This document shows, piece by piece, positions 1-8,223 of a stretch of 18,389 bases of DNA. The DNA lies in NCBI GenBank assembly GCA_902782475.1, contig CACZNR010000103.1, positions 1 to 18,389 on the forward strand, in the 5' to 3' direction. The position numbers were made by a program, and so were the translations under genes. Each line of letters opens with the position of its first letter. Within the stretch, counting starts at the first letter, position 1. The stretch comes from an uncultured Eubacteriales bacterium (lineage in GTDB: Bacteria > Bacillota > Clostridia > Christensenellales > Christensenellaceae). The notes beneath the pieces are model-generated. The model did no database searches, had not been told where the DNA came from, and was given only the letters and a program-made list of their open reading frames with translations.

Positions 1-3000
1 CCAAAACCCGAGCTCAGACCTGTGGAAGCATCAGATCATGAAGTAAGACATAAGAGGATCAGGTCCATATTCAGGATACACAATGAAGGAGGAGTAGTAT
101 TCTGTTCTGCAAAAACACTCCTTTTCAAAATGAGAAAAAGCTCTAAGGTCTATTCACAGTCCGTTAAGATAAGAAAAGGGCAGATCATCTCTCCGGATGG
201 TCTTATGACACTTTTTACGGAAATGGGATATGAGCATGTAGCCATGATAGAGAGGACAGGACAGTTCTCAGGCAGAGGTGAGATAGTTGAGGTATATACG
301 CCTAATTATGATGATCCTCTCAGGATAAACTTCTTTGACGATGAGATCGAGACCATAAAATTCTTTGATTCTGATACCCAGCGTTCCGCAGGGGATGAGC
401 TTAAAACCGTGGAGATCATTCCCTCACATGAACTGGTCCTTGATGCCGATGAAAAAAAAGCAGTCAGCAGCTATCTTTCTGAAAACGATTCTGAAAAACT
501 TCAGGGTATAAAGGAAGAGTATCTCCTTTCCCTGGATTCAGAGGGGAGCTTCTCAAACATGGAAGCTTACATGGGACTGCTTCCTGAAACAGAGAGCATA
601 CTCGGATACATGAAGGCTCCTGTAGTGATCTTTGAAGATCTTGGTTCTATAGTGATGGAGCAGAAGGACAGATGCGAAAACAGGGAAAAGATGTTTGCAG
701 AGATACTTCTGGAACAGGGTGCCTTCGGAGCAGAAAACGGATTTGAATATGATATCGAGGACTTTGCAGGAAATAACAGGCAGTGTCTTATAAATATTGA
801 AGATCTGGAACAGACAAAGCTCCTCGGCAGTACTAAAGAGATAAATGTCGGATCAAGGGCGCTTGTATCCTTTGGCGGAAGTATAGACATGTTCATGACA
901 TCAGTACTTGAGAGAGTACAGAAGGGCTATGTAGTCGTAATATGTGCCGGAGAAAAGACCCAGGGTGTAAAGACCATCTTTGATGAAAGGGAAGTCCCTT
1001 ATGTTATAGGTTCTATCGGAGATAGTGCCGGGATATATATACTTCCCCAGACGATACTTGAAGGGTTTGAGCTTCCTGATGAAAAAATAGTATGTTATTC
1101 CGAAGAAGATATCCTTGGGACCAGGAGAAGAAGAAATATCCGTAAACGCAGCAAGGCACAGAACGTGGATTTTCTTGCGGACCTTCATTACGGGGATATA
1201 GTCGTCCACATAATCCATGGAAAAGGGCGATTCATAGGGTTAAGGACCCTGGTAAGTGATGGAGCAAGCGGAGAATATCTTGAGATCGAATACAGGGACG
1301 GAGGAAAGCTGTTCGTTCCTACCTCACAGATAGACAGGGTAGACAAGTATATAGGTCCTGATGATGAGAATGTCATGCTTTCCAAGCTTGGCAGCAGAGA
1401 ATGGGATAATGCAAAGAAAAAGGCAAGAGCGAATGTCAAGGCTCTTACGGAAGATATAGTCAGCATATACAGAGAAAGAAGTCAGAAAAAGGGTTATGAA
1501 TTTTCTGAGGATACAGTATGGCAAAGGCAGTTTGAGGACAACTTTGCATATGATGAGACACCCGGGCAGGAAGACAGTATCCATGAGATAAAAAAGGACA
1601 TGGAGAGTTCAAAGATAATGGACAGGCTTCTTCTTGGAGATGTCGGATATGGCAAGACAGAAGTTGCCATGAGAGCATGTTTCAAGGCAGTCATGGATTC
1701 CAAGCAGGTGGCAGTACTTGTTCCGACAACACTCCTTGCAAGGCAGCATTACAAAAATTTTGTGGAAAGATTCATGGGGTTTCCTGTAAGGATAGAGCTT
1801 CTTTCCAGATATACAAAAAAACCAAAAGAAGTACTGGAAAGACTAAGGACAGGACAGACAGATATCGTTATAGGAACACACAAGCTCCTTAGCAAGAGTG
1901 TACAGTTCAAGGATCTAGGACTTCTTGTGATAGATGAAGAGCACAGGTTTGGAGTTTCTCATAAAGAAAGGATAAAAGATTATAAAAGGACAGTTGATGT
2001 GCTGACACTTACAGCCACACCTATACCGAGGACACTTGAGATGGCCCTCACAGGGATCAGGGATATAAGCACTATCGATACTCCTCCTGAAGTCAGGAAG
2101 GAGACACAGGCTTATGTGGTACCATTTGACTGGAGCGTCATTCGGGATGCCATACTTAAGGAGATGAGAAGAGGAGGACAGGTCTATTTCGTATGCAGAA
2201 AGATATCAGAGATGGACCGATTGCTTACTGATCTCAACAGGGAGGTTCCGGAAGCAAGGGTCACGATAGCTCATGGCCAGATGACAGAAATGGAATCAGA
2301 AGCCGTGATGAATGCCTTCTATGAGCATGAGTATGATGTTCTTCTCTGTACAACGATAATAGAGTCAGGAATAGACATACCGTCTGTGAACACCATAATA
2401 ATATATGAAGCAGATAAGTTCGGCCTGTCACAGCTCTATCAGCTCAGGGGCAGGATCGGGAGAGGCCATGTTACAGGATATGCCTATTTTACTCATGAAG
2501 CAGAGAAGAATCTGTCAGAGACTGCTGTTAAGCGCCTTGAAGCAATAAGGGAGTTCACACAGCTCGGGAGTGGGCTCAAGATAGCCATGCGTGATCTTCA
2601 GATAAGAGGGGCAGGGAACATACTCGGTGCTGAGCAGAGTGGACATATGGCTGATGTAGGATACAACCTGTACTTTAAGATGATAAAGGAAGAGATCTCG
2701 AATTCTGTGGGGAATCCCATCGAAGAGAAACCTGAAACATCTGTGGAGATAGGGGAGGATGCCTATATTCCTGGGTCTTATATAGAGGATGAAGGTATCA
2801 AGCTCGATATGTACAGGAAAGTCCTTGGAGCCAATACCATCAAGAGAGCAAAAGAACTTCAGGATGAATTTACAGATAGATTCGGGGAACCACCTTCAGA
2901 AGTCAAGAATCTCATACTGGTATCACTTATAAAGTCTGCAGCCGAAAGAGCAAAGATAGTTTCAGTTGCAAGAAAGCGCGACACGATACAGATAAAGTTT

Positions 3001-3174
3001 GCTGAGAACATAGATATGAATGTAAAGCGGCTGGCAGATCTTATACAGTCTACCAAGGGAAAAGCAGAGTTAAGGAAAGGTGACGATGTATTTATAGTAT
3101 ATGGTCACAGAAAAGGTACTTCGTATACAGAATTGTTACAGTTTATGGGGGCCTTAAGACATTGCTTTAATTAA
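1..3174 (+). CDS. mfd: Transcription-repair coupling factor Mfd, 5' end cut by the window
   Basis: Mfd is an ATP-dependent DNA translocase that removes RNA polymerase stalled at lesions and recruits UvrA. The reading frame is open from base 1, so the gene starts upstream; about 90-100 N-terminal residues are missing compared with the usual 1140-1180. The GTG at 22 is internal, not the start. Seen in order: the UvrB-like UvrA-binding region (about 1-500), the CarD-like RNA polymerase interaction domain with VVHIIHGKGRFIGL (about 1190-1360), Walker A GDVGYGKT (1636-1659), DEEH box (1933-1944), TATPIPRTL (2011-2037) and helicase motif VI QLRGRIGRG (2440-2466). A C-terminal regulatory domain follows and ends at TAA 3172-3174. 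All translocase motifs are intact. The -35 box of the next gene lies inside the last codons. A PrsA-like gene following mfd is, as I recall, a common Clostridia arrangement. Confidence 0.97.
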   Translation, partial: PKPELRPVEASDHEVRHKRIRSIFRIHNEGGVVFCSAKTLLFKMRKSSKVYSQSVKIRKGQIISPDGLMTLFTEMGYEHVAMIERTGQFSGRGEIVEVYTPNYDDPLRINFFDDEIETIKFFDSDTQRSAGDELKTVEIIPSHELVLDADEKKAVSSYLSENDSEKLQGIKEEYLLSLDSEGSFSNMEAYMGLLPETESILGYMKAPVVIFEDLGSIVMEQKDRCENREKMFAEILLEQGAFGAENGFEYDIEDFAGNNRQCLINIEDLEQTKLLGSTKEINVGSRALVSFGGSIDMFMTSVLERVQKGYVVVICAGEKTQGVKTIFDEREVPYVIGSIGDSAGIYILPQTILEGFELPDEKIVCYSEEDILGTRRRRNIRKRSKAQNVDFLADLHYGDIVVHIIHGKGRFIGLRTLVSDGASGEYLEIEYRDGGKLFVPTSQIDRVDKYIGPDDENVMLSKLGSREWDNAKKKARANVKALTEDIVSIYRERSQKKGYEFSEDTVWQRQFEDNFAYDETPGQEDSIHEIKKDMESSKIMDRLLLGDVGYGKTEVAMRACFKAVMDSKQVAVLVPTTLLARQHYKNFVERFMGFPVRIELLSRYTKKPKEVLERLRTGQTDIVIGTHKLLSKSVQFKDLGLLVIDEEHRFGVSHKERIKDYKRTVDVLTLTATPIPRTLEMALTGIRDISTIDTPPEVRKETQAYVVPFDWSVIRDAILKEMRRGGQVYFVCRKISEMDRLLTDLNREVPEARVTIAHGQMTEMESEAVMNAFYEHEYDVLLCTTIIESGIDIPSVNTIIIYEADKFGLSQLYQLRGRIGRGHVTGYAYFTHEAEKNLSETAVKRLEAIREFTQLGSGLKIAMRDLQIRGAGNILGAEQSGHMADVGYNLYFKMIKEEISNSVGNPIEEKPETSVEIGEDAYIPGSYIEDEGIKLDMYRKVLGANTIKRAKELQDEFTDRFGEPPSEVKNLILVSLIKSAAERAKIVSVARKRDTIQIKFAENIDMNVKRLADLIQSTKGKAELRKGDDVFIVYGHRKGTSYTELLQFMGALRHCFN

Positions 3175-3190
3175 AGAGATTAAGTATAAT
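3162..3190 (+). promoter_or_regulatory. Predicted sigma-A promoter of prsA
   Basis: A -35 box TTGCTT (3162-3167) and a perfect -10 box TATAAT (3185-3190) are separated by exactly 17 nt. The -35 box overlaps the end of mfd. Transcription should start near 3197, giving a leader of about 76 nt before the prsA ATG. A small hairpin (TGCTT/AAGCA, 3197-3211) sits at the predicted 5' end. Confidence 0.65.
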
Positions 3191-3272
3191 AAATTTTGCT
3201 TGTCAGAAGCAGAAAACAGATAATTATCAGAGTTAATATATTGATTTCGGATTTCGAACGGAGGAAATCTTT

Positions 3273-4508
3273 ATGAAAACAGTAAAACGTTTGTTGATCA
3301 CAGTATTAGTACTGATGACCATGGTAACAATGCTCACATCATGCAAAATGGTGGTCAAGGATGAAGAAAAGGATCTCGATCAGGTCGTTGCGACTGTGAA
3401 TGGGGTAGAGATCAAGAAGAGGGATGTTCTTGCAGCATATCATTCATATCGTTATTATTATGATCTTACGGATGAAAATGAAATGACAGATGCCTATATT
3501 ACCAACAGGAATACTCTTCTGGAGGATTGTTACAATATAATCGTTGAATATGAGATCATCAGACAGTACGCCGGAGAGTATACAGACGTTGAGGTCACTG
3601 ATGAGATGAAGAAACTCATTCAGGAAGATGTGGAAGGTGTAGTAGCTGCTATTGAGGCCGGTGCACAGACAATCGTTGATGGAATGGCTGAAAAAGATCC
3701 GGGAATGGATAAGGAGTTTGCTCTTGCACAGCGTATAGAGGACAGAAAAAAATATAGGGGTATCACGACTGGTGAATATGAGAAGACCAGGATCTATGAA
3801 CGTACGGTTGAAACTGTAAGAAGCAATATATCTTCAGGTTATGAACCTACAGAAAAGGCCATCCAGAACTATTATGATACATATCAGAGCATTCAGAGAA
3901 ACTATATTATAGATAATAAATCCTATTATGATCAGTATGCTGCCGAGTCAGTAAATCTTTATGTACCTGAAGGTTTCTATTATGTAAAGAACCTCCTTAT
4001 AGCTATTCCGGAGGAGAAGAGAACAGAGATCACTAATCTCAGAAATGATGGAAAAGAAGAAGAGGCTGATAAACTCAGGAATGAAGAACTCGATAAGATA
4101 AGAAGCAAAGCAACTGAGGTCATGAACAGACTACAGCGCGGTGATTCTTATGAAGATCTTCTTGCTCAGTATGGAGAAGATCCTGGCATGGAGCCCGGTG
4201 GACAGTATGCTGAAACGGGATATCGTGTGTATGAGGGTATCAGAGGATATGATGAAGATTTCGTAAATGGAGCAATTGCTCTTAAGAACGAGGGTGACAT
4301 ATCCGAACCAATTGAATCTGATTTTGGATTCTTCATCATTAAACTCATGGAAAAGACTGAAGCACGTGACGTTCCGCTTGAGGAAGTACATGATAAGATA
4401 AGAGAAGTTCTTATAAAGACTAAAGCTAATGAGTATTATGAAGAGATCTATGAGAACTGGAAGCGTAATGCTGTCATAGTCGAAAATAAGGACGCACTTT
4501 TCAATTGA
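3273..4508 (+). CDS. prsA: PrsA/SurA-like peptidyl-prolyl isomerase lipoprotein (parvulin)
   Basis: This is a predicted extracytoplasmic, membrane-anchored foldase of 411 residues. The N-terminus is a lipoprotein signal: basic MKTVKR, a hydrophobic stretch, then lipobox LTSC with Cys24 as the lipidated residue. Residues about 35-220 form a charged, helix-rich SurA/PrsA-like N-terminal region. Residues about 236-355 are the PpiC-type rotamase domain, starting at VKNLLIAIPEE and including GGQYAETGY and the DFGFFIIKL strand. The C-terminal helix (REVLIKTKANEYYEEIYENW) is typical of the family. The start ATG has a good SD, GGAGG at 3260-3264, 8 nt upstream. The gene has its own promoter and ends at the terminator at 4549. 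The assignment rests on the lipobox and PpiC fold; the client proteins are unknown. Confidence 0.88.
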   Translation: MKTVKRLLITVLVLMTMVTMLTSCKMVVKDEEKDLDQVVATVNGVEIKKRDVLAAYHSYRYYYDLTDENEMTDAYITNRNTLLEDCYNIIVEYEIIRQYAGEYTDVEVTDEMKKLIQEDVEGVVAAIEAGAQTIVDGMAEKDPGMDKEFALAQRIEDRKKYRGITTGEYEKTRIYERTVETVRSNISSGYEPTEKAIQNYYDTYQSIQRNYIIDNKSYYDQYAAESVNLYVPEGFYYVKNLLIAIPEEKRTEITNLRNDGKEEEADKLRNEELDKIRSKATEVMNRLQRGDSYEDLLAQYGEDPGMEPGGQYAETGYRVYEGIRGYDEDFVNGAIALKNEGDISEPIESDFGFFIIKLMEKTEARDVPLEEVHDKIREVLIKTKANEYYEEIYENWKRNAVIVENKDALFN

Positions 4509-4548
4509 CATAATATTGAATGTAGATGAAAAACTATTTCATTATATA

Positions 4549-4590
4549 AAAAAGATGGATGCCTACAGAAATGAAGACATCCATCTTTTT
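4549..4590. terminator. Bidirectional terminator between prsA and ilvE
   Basis: A perfect 13-bp inverted repeat, AAAAAGATGGATG (4549-4561) and CATCCATCTTTTT (4578-4590), has a 16-nt loop. The A-rich outer left arm and T-rich outer right arm let it work in both directions. It lies between the convergent stops of prsA (4508) and ilvE (4599). Confidence 0.85.
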
Positions 4591-4598
4591 AGTTTGTT

Positions 4599-5621
4599 TT
4601 ATTTAATCTCGTGTATCCAACCTTCTGGAGCGTCGATCCTACCCATCTGTATACCAGTAAGTGTATCGTAGAGTTCCTGGAGAACTGGTCCCATCTTATC
4701 CATTCCGCTTGGGATACAAATCTCCCTACCGTGATCGTTTATCTTGCCAACTGGAGAGATGACAGCAGCTGTTCCGCATAGACCTGCCTCGGCAAAATCA
4801 GCAACCTCTTCAAATGGGACAGGTCTTTCTTCCACTTTCATGTTAAGATAATGCTCTGCAACATACAGGAGAGACCTTCTTGTTATTGAAGGGAGTATAG
4901 TCTCTGATTTAGGAGTTACAAGTGTGCCATCCTTTGTTATGAAAATAAAGTTTGCACCACCGGTTTCTTCGACATGTGTTCTTGTTGCAGCATCAAGATA
5001 CATATTCTCATCAAATCCCTGTTGGTGAGCATCAGTTATAGCATACAAGCTCATAGCATAGTTAAGACCAGCTTTTACGTGGCCTGTTCCTTTTGGAGCA
5101 GCTCTGTCGAAATCAGAAACTCTGATAGTAATAGGCTTTGCGCCACCCTTGAAGTATGGACCTACAGGTGTAGTGAATACTCTCCACTGATATTCCGTTG
5201 CAGGTTTAACGCCTATTACCGCATTGGTACCCATCATGAAAGGACGTATATAAAGGGAAGCTCCTGAACCATACGGAGGCACAAAGTCCTTGTTGGCCTT
5301 AACGACTTCTGTGATTCCTTCTACAAAGCGTTCCTTTGGGAATACAGGCATAGAAAGTCTTCTTGCACTGTTTTCCATTCTCTCTCCGTTCAGATCAGGC
5401 CTGAAGGTAACGATCCTTCCATCAATAGTGGTATATGCTTTAAGTCCTTCAAAACATGTCTGTGCATACTGGAATACACACGCACATTCAGAAAGAGTTA
5501 TAGTGTCATCGGTGATGAGCTGTCCGTTATCCCATGCTCCATCCTTATAGTATGAGACATATCTGTAATCAGTTTTCACATAGCCAAATCCAAGGTTTGA
5601 CCAATCCAAATCTTTAGCCAT
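4599..5621 (-). CDS. ilvE: Branched-chain amino acid aminotransferase IlvE
   Basis: This PLP fold-type IV transaminase interconverts leucine, isoleucine and valine with their 2-oxo acids, using glutamate/2-oxoglutarate. The 340-residue protein is close in length to the B. subtilis YwaA/IlvK and eukaryotic BCAT type (about 340-365). The PLP lysine is Lys183 in GHVKAGLNYAMS. Family motifs include CFEGLKAY, SLYIRPFM and the VEETGGANFIF segment that contacts the cofactor. I chose ATG at 5621 (MAKDLDW) over an upstream TTG at 5627, because GAGG lies 8 nt before the ATG but only 2 nt before the TTG. It is the last gene of the leftward T-box operon and follows the fusion gene by 79 nt with no terminator between. 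It also has its own extended -10 promoter, so it may be expressed even when the T-box is off. Confidence 0.93.
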   Translation of the reverse strand: MAKDLDWSNLGFGYVKTDYRYVSYYKDGAWDNGQLITDDTITLSECACVFQYAQTCFEGLKAYTTIDGRIVTFRPDLNGERMENSARRLSMPVFPKERFVEGITEVVKANKDFVPPYGSGASLYIRPFMMGTNAVIGVKPATEYQWRVFTTPVGPYFKGGAKPITIRVSDFDRAAPKGTGHVKAGLNYAMSLYAITDAHQQGFDENMYLDAATRTHVEETGGANFIFITKDGTLVTPKSETILPSITRRSLLYVAEHYLNMKVEERPVPFEEVADFAEAGLCGTAAVISPVGKINDHGREICIPSGMDKMGPVLQELYDTLTGIQMGRIDAPEGWIHEIK

Positions 5622-5652
5622 TTTCAAATCCTCTTTTTCATAAATTTTTTTT

Positions 5653-5661
5653 ATTATAGCA
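5653..5661 (-). promoter_or_regulatory. Extended -10 promoter for ilvE
   Basis: On the minus strand the sequence TGC-TATAAT (TG at 5660-5661, TATAAT at 5653-5658) matches an extended -10 element exactly. No good -35 hexamer lies 16-18 nt upstream, which fits the extended -10 class. Transcription would start about 7 nt further on, giving a leader of roughly 25 nt before the ilvE ATG. Confidence 0.5.
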
Positions 5662-5690
5662 TAACAGGATCCGTCGGGACCTATGTTATG
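5660..5690. promoter_or_regulatory. Inverted repeat upstream of the ilvE -10 box (possible operator)
   Basis: A 7-bp dyad, CATAACA (5660-5666) and TGTTATG (5684-5690), is separated by 17 nt. It abuts the extended -10 box and covers the spacer and -35 region of the ilvE promoter. It lacks a U-run, so it is not a terminator. Binding by a regulator is inferred only from its position. Confidence 0.3.
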
Positions 5691-5700
5691 TGTAAAACGT

Positions 5701-8223
5701 TCATGCAGTTTCGATAGATGCGGCCTTCTGGAGTCCCAGCTTCTTTATGGCATCTTCTCTCATCTGATATTTAAGTATCTTTCCGGCAACATTCATAGGG
5801 AATTCCTTAACAAAGTCGATGTATCTTGGAACTTTGTGTCTTGCCATGTTCTTGTTGATGTAGTCCTTCATTTCTTCTTCTGTCATGGTCTCGTTCTCCT
5901 TGAGGATTATGCAGGCCATGATCTCTTCACCATATCTTTCGTCAGGAACACCTATGACCTGGACATCCTGGACTTTTGGGTGGGTATATATGAATTCTTC
6001 TATCTCCTTAGGATAGATATTCTCGCCACCACGTATGATCATATCCTTGAGTCTGCCGGTTATCCTGTAGTTTCCTTCAGGAGTCTTGCATGCCAGGTCT
6101 CCTGTATGGAGCCAGCCTTCCTTATCGATGGCTGCTTCTGTAGCCTTTGGCATCTTGTAATAGCCCTTCATGATGTTGTAGCCCCTGGCAACAAATTCAC
6201 CGATCTCACCGACAGGAAGCTCCTCGTTGGTGTCAGGATCCACGATCTTGCATTCTATCTCAGGCATAGCCCTGCCGACTGTTGCAACCCTTACTTCAAG
6301 CGGATCATCAGTACTGCTCATGGTACATCCAGGAGAAGCCTCTGTCTGTCCATATACTATGGTGATCTCTTTCATATTCATCTTGTTCACGACATCTTCC
6401 ATGACTGCTATAGGACATGGACTTCCGGCCATTATTCCTGTTCTCATATATGAGAAGTCAGTATTTGGAAAGTCTGGATGCTGCAGCATCGCTATGAACA
6501 TTGTTGGCACACCATGAAAAGCAGTTATCCTTTCATTGTTTATACATGCAAGGGATGGTTTTGGTGAAAAGTAAGGAAGAGGCAGAAGTGTTCCGCCATG
6601 CGTCATCGTAGCAGTCATTGCAAGTACCATGCCGAAACAATGGAACATAGGTACCTGTATCATCATTCTGTCTGCTGTCGACAGATCCATCCTGTCTCCT
6701 ATGCATTTTCCGTTATTTACTATATTGTAGTGTGTCAGCATGACTCCCTTGGGGAAGCCTGTAGTTCCTGAGGTATACTGCATGTTTGCAACATCGTGTA
6801 CGGATACCTGAGCAGCCATTTTATTTATCTGGTCAACAGATACCTTATGAGAAAAGGCTATGGCTTCTTCCCATGTAAGGCATCCCTTCTGCTTGAATCC
6901 AACAGTTATGACGTTTCTGAGGAACGGAAGCCTTCTTGAATGAAGGGGAGAACCGGTCTTCAATGATTCAAGCTCAGGACAGAGCTCGTTGATTATCTCC
7001 GCATAATTTGAATCCCTGAAACCATCTATCATCACCAGTGTATGGGTATCTGACTGTCTCAGCAGATATTCTGCCTCAGCAATCTTGTATGCAGTGTTGA
7101 CGGTAACAAGTACAGCACCTATCTTTGTTGCTGCCCAGAATGCGATGTACCATTGAGGTATATTTGTTGCCCACACAGCCACATGATCACCCTTTTTAAC
7201 TCCGAGAGCAACAAGGGATCTGGCAAATGTATTTACATCATCCCTGAACTCCCTGTAAGACCTTGTATAGTTCATGGTGGTGTATTTAAAAGCAAGCTGA
7301 TCAGGGAATTCTTCTACCATCCTGTCAAGGACGTCTGAAAAAGTGGCTTCCACAAGTATGTCTTTTTTCCATACGAATCTTCCGGTCCCTCTCCTATTGT
7401 AATAGAGATAGTCCTTGGGCTTTGATTCGGAAAGTGTCTTCTCCATGATACTTATGAAATGAGCAAATATGACCTCCATGTCACTGATCTCTGAAAGCCA
7501 TGAAGGGTCCCACTCAAGGGAGATGAATCCTTCATAGTTGATGGAACGAAGAGCATTCAGCATCTCCTTCATGGGAAGGGTACCTTCGCCAATAAGGGTA
7601 TATTTGATCTTTCCATTCTCATCGATGACAGAATCTCTGATATGAACATGCTTTGTATAGGCACCAAGGTTCTGTATGGTCTGCTCAGGGCTTTCACCTG
7701 CTCTCCTGTATGGATGATTCAGATCCCAGAGAGCTCCCAGATTATCATCGGCAAAATGGTTGAGGACATTTCTGAGCTTTTCGGTATCAGCAAATATGCC
7801 TGCTGTCTCAATGAGCACTATTATCCCTTTTGCCTTTGCATATGGAAGGATCTCTTCTATTACAGAGATCACATTATCTACATCTCCTGCCTGACCGTTA
7901 TCTGCGGCTCTAGTGCGGACATAGGGAACGTTAAGGCCTGAAGCGATATTTATGCATTCCTTTATCTCTTCAATAACTTTTGAGTGGTCATCTCCTCCAA
8001 GGTCTTCAACTGAATCCACACAGGATATCTGGAGTCCTTTCTCGAAGAGATCATGTCTTATGGTAGAAGACATAGCCTTATTTACAGGACTGTATCTGTC
8101 AGAAAAATTATCATTATTAATGTCATAGATCTCGAATCCATCGAAACCTATGTTCTGAGCCATGTCACAGAACTCCTGAAAACTGTAACCGTTCCAGCCT
8201 TTGGTGGAAAAAGAAAGTTTCAT
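5701..8223 (-). CDS. Fusion: xylose-isomerase-like TIM barrel + acyl-CoA synthetase
   Basis: One uninterrupted 840-residue frame joins two enzyme modules. Residues 1-275 form an AP-endonuclease-2/xylose-isomerase-like TIM barrel (sugar-phosphate isomerase/epimerase type). The usual metal-site motifs are visible: VLIETAG (Glu), WDLNHP (Asp, His), KHVHIRD (His) and SLEWDP (Glu). Residues about 305-830 form a FadD/ACSF2-like AMP-forming acyl-CoA synthetase: P-loop YTSGTTGFPKG (483-493), YGQTE (624-628), HTGD and GRLKDMIIRGGENIYP, and the catalytic Lys815 in AGKILKYQ. This half should adenylate a carboxylic acid and pass it to CoA; similarity to ACSF2-type ligases suggests a medium or branched-chain acid, which is inference. 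The ATG overlaps the stop of the upstream gene (TGATG), so translation is probably coupled; an AGGAGG lies before it. The substrate of the barrel is unknown. Confidence 0.9.
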   Translation of the reverse strand: MKLSFSTKGWNGYSFQEFCDMAQNIGFDGFEIYDINNDNFSDRYSPVNKAMSSTIRHDLFEKGLQISCVDSVEDLGGDDHSKVIEEIKECINIASGLNVPYVRTRAADNGQAGDVDNVISVIEEILPYAKAKGIIVLIETAGIFADTEKLRNVLNHFADDNLGALWDLNHPYRRAGESPEQTIQNLGAYTKHVHIRDSVIDENGKIKYTLIGEGTLPMKEMLNALRSINYEGFISLEWDPSWLSEISDMEVIFAHFISIMEKTLSESKPKDYLYYNRRGTGRFVWKKDILVEATFSDVLDRMVEEFPDQLAFKYTTMNYTRSYREFRDDVNTFARSLVALGVKKGDHVAVWATNIPQWYIAFWAATKIGAVLVTVNTAYKIAEAEYLLRQSDTHTLVMIDGFRDSNYAEIINELCPELESLKTGSPLHSRRLPFLRNVITVGFKQKGCLTWEEAIAFSHKVSVDQINKMAAQVSVHDVANMQYTSGTTGFPKGVMLTHYNIVNNGKCIGDRMDLSTADRMMIQVPMFHCFGMVLAMTATMTHGGTLLPLPYFSPKPSLACINNERITAFHGVPTMFIAMLQHPDFPNTDFSYMRTGIMAGSPCPIAVMEDVVNKMNMKEITIVYGQTEASPGCTMSSTDDPLEVRVATVGRAMPEIECKIVDPDTNEELPVGEIGEFVARGYNIMKGYYKMPKATEAAIDKEGWLHTGDLACKTPEGNYRITGRLKDMIIRGGENIYPKEIEEFIYTHPKVQDVQVIGVPDERYGEEIMACIILKENETMTEEEMKDYINKNMARHKVPRYIDFVKEFPMNVAGKILKYQMREDAIKKLGLQKAASIETA

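Noticed and set aside
22..24. GTG at 22 as the start of mfd
   Set aside because: The frame is open to base 1, the protein would lack the first part of the UvrB-like region, and no SD precedes it. The gene is simply cut by the window edge.
5683..6453. A 256-codon open frame on the plus strand
   Set aside because: It lies wholly opposite the acyl-CoA synthetase half of the fusion gene, has no ribosome site or recognisable domain, and is rich in Cys, His and Phe as expected of an antisense shadow.
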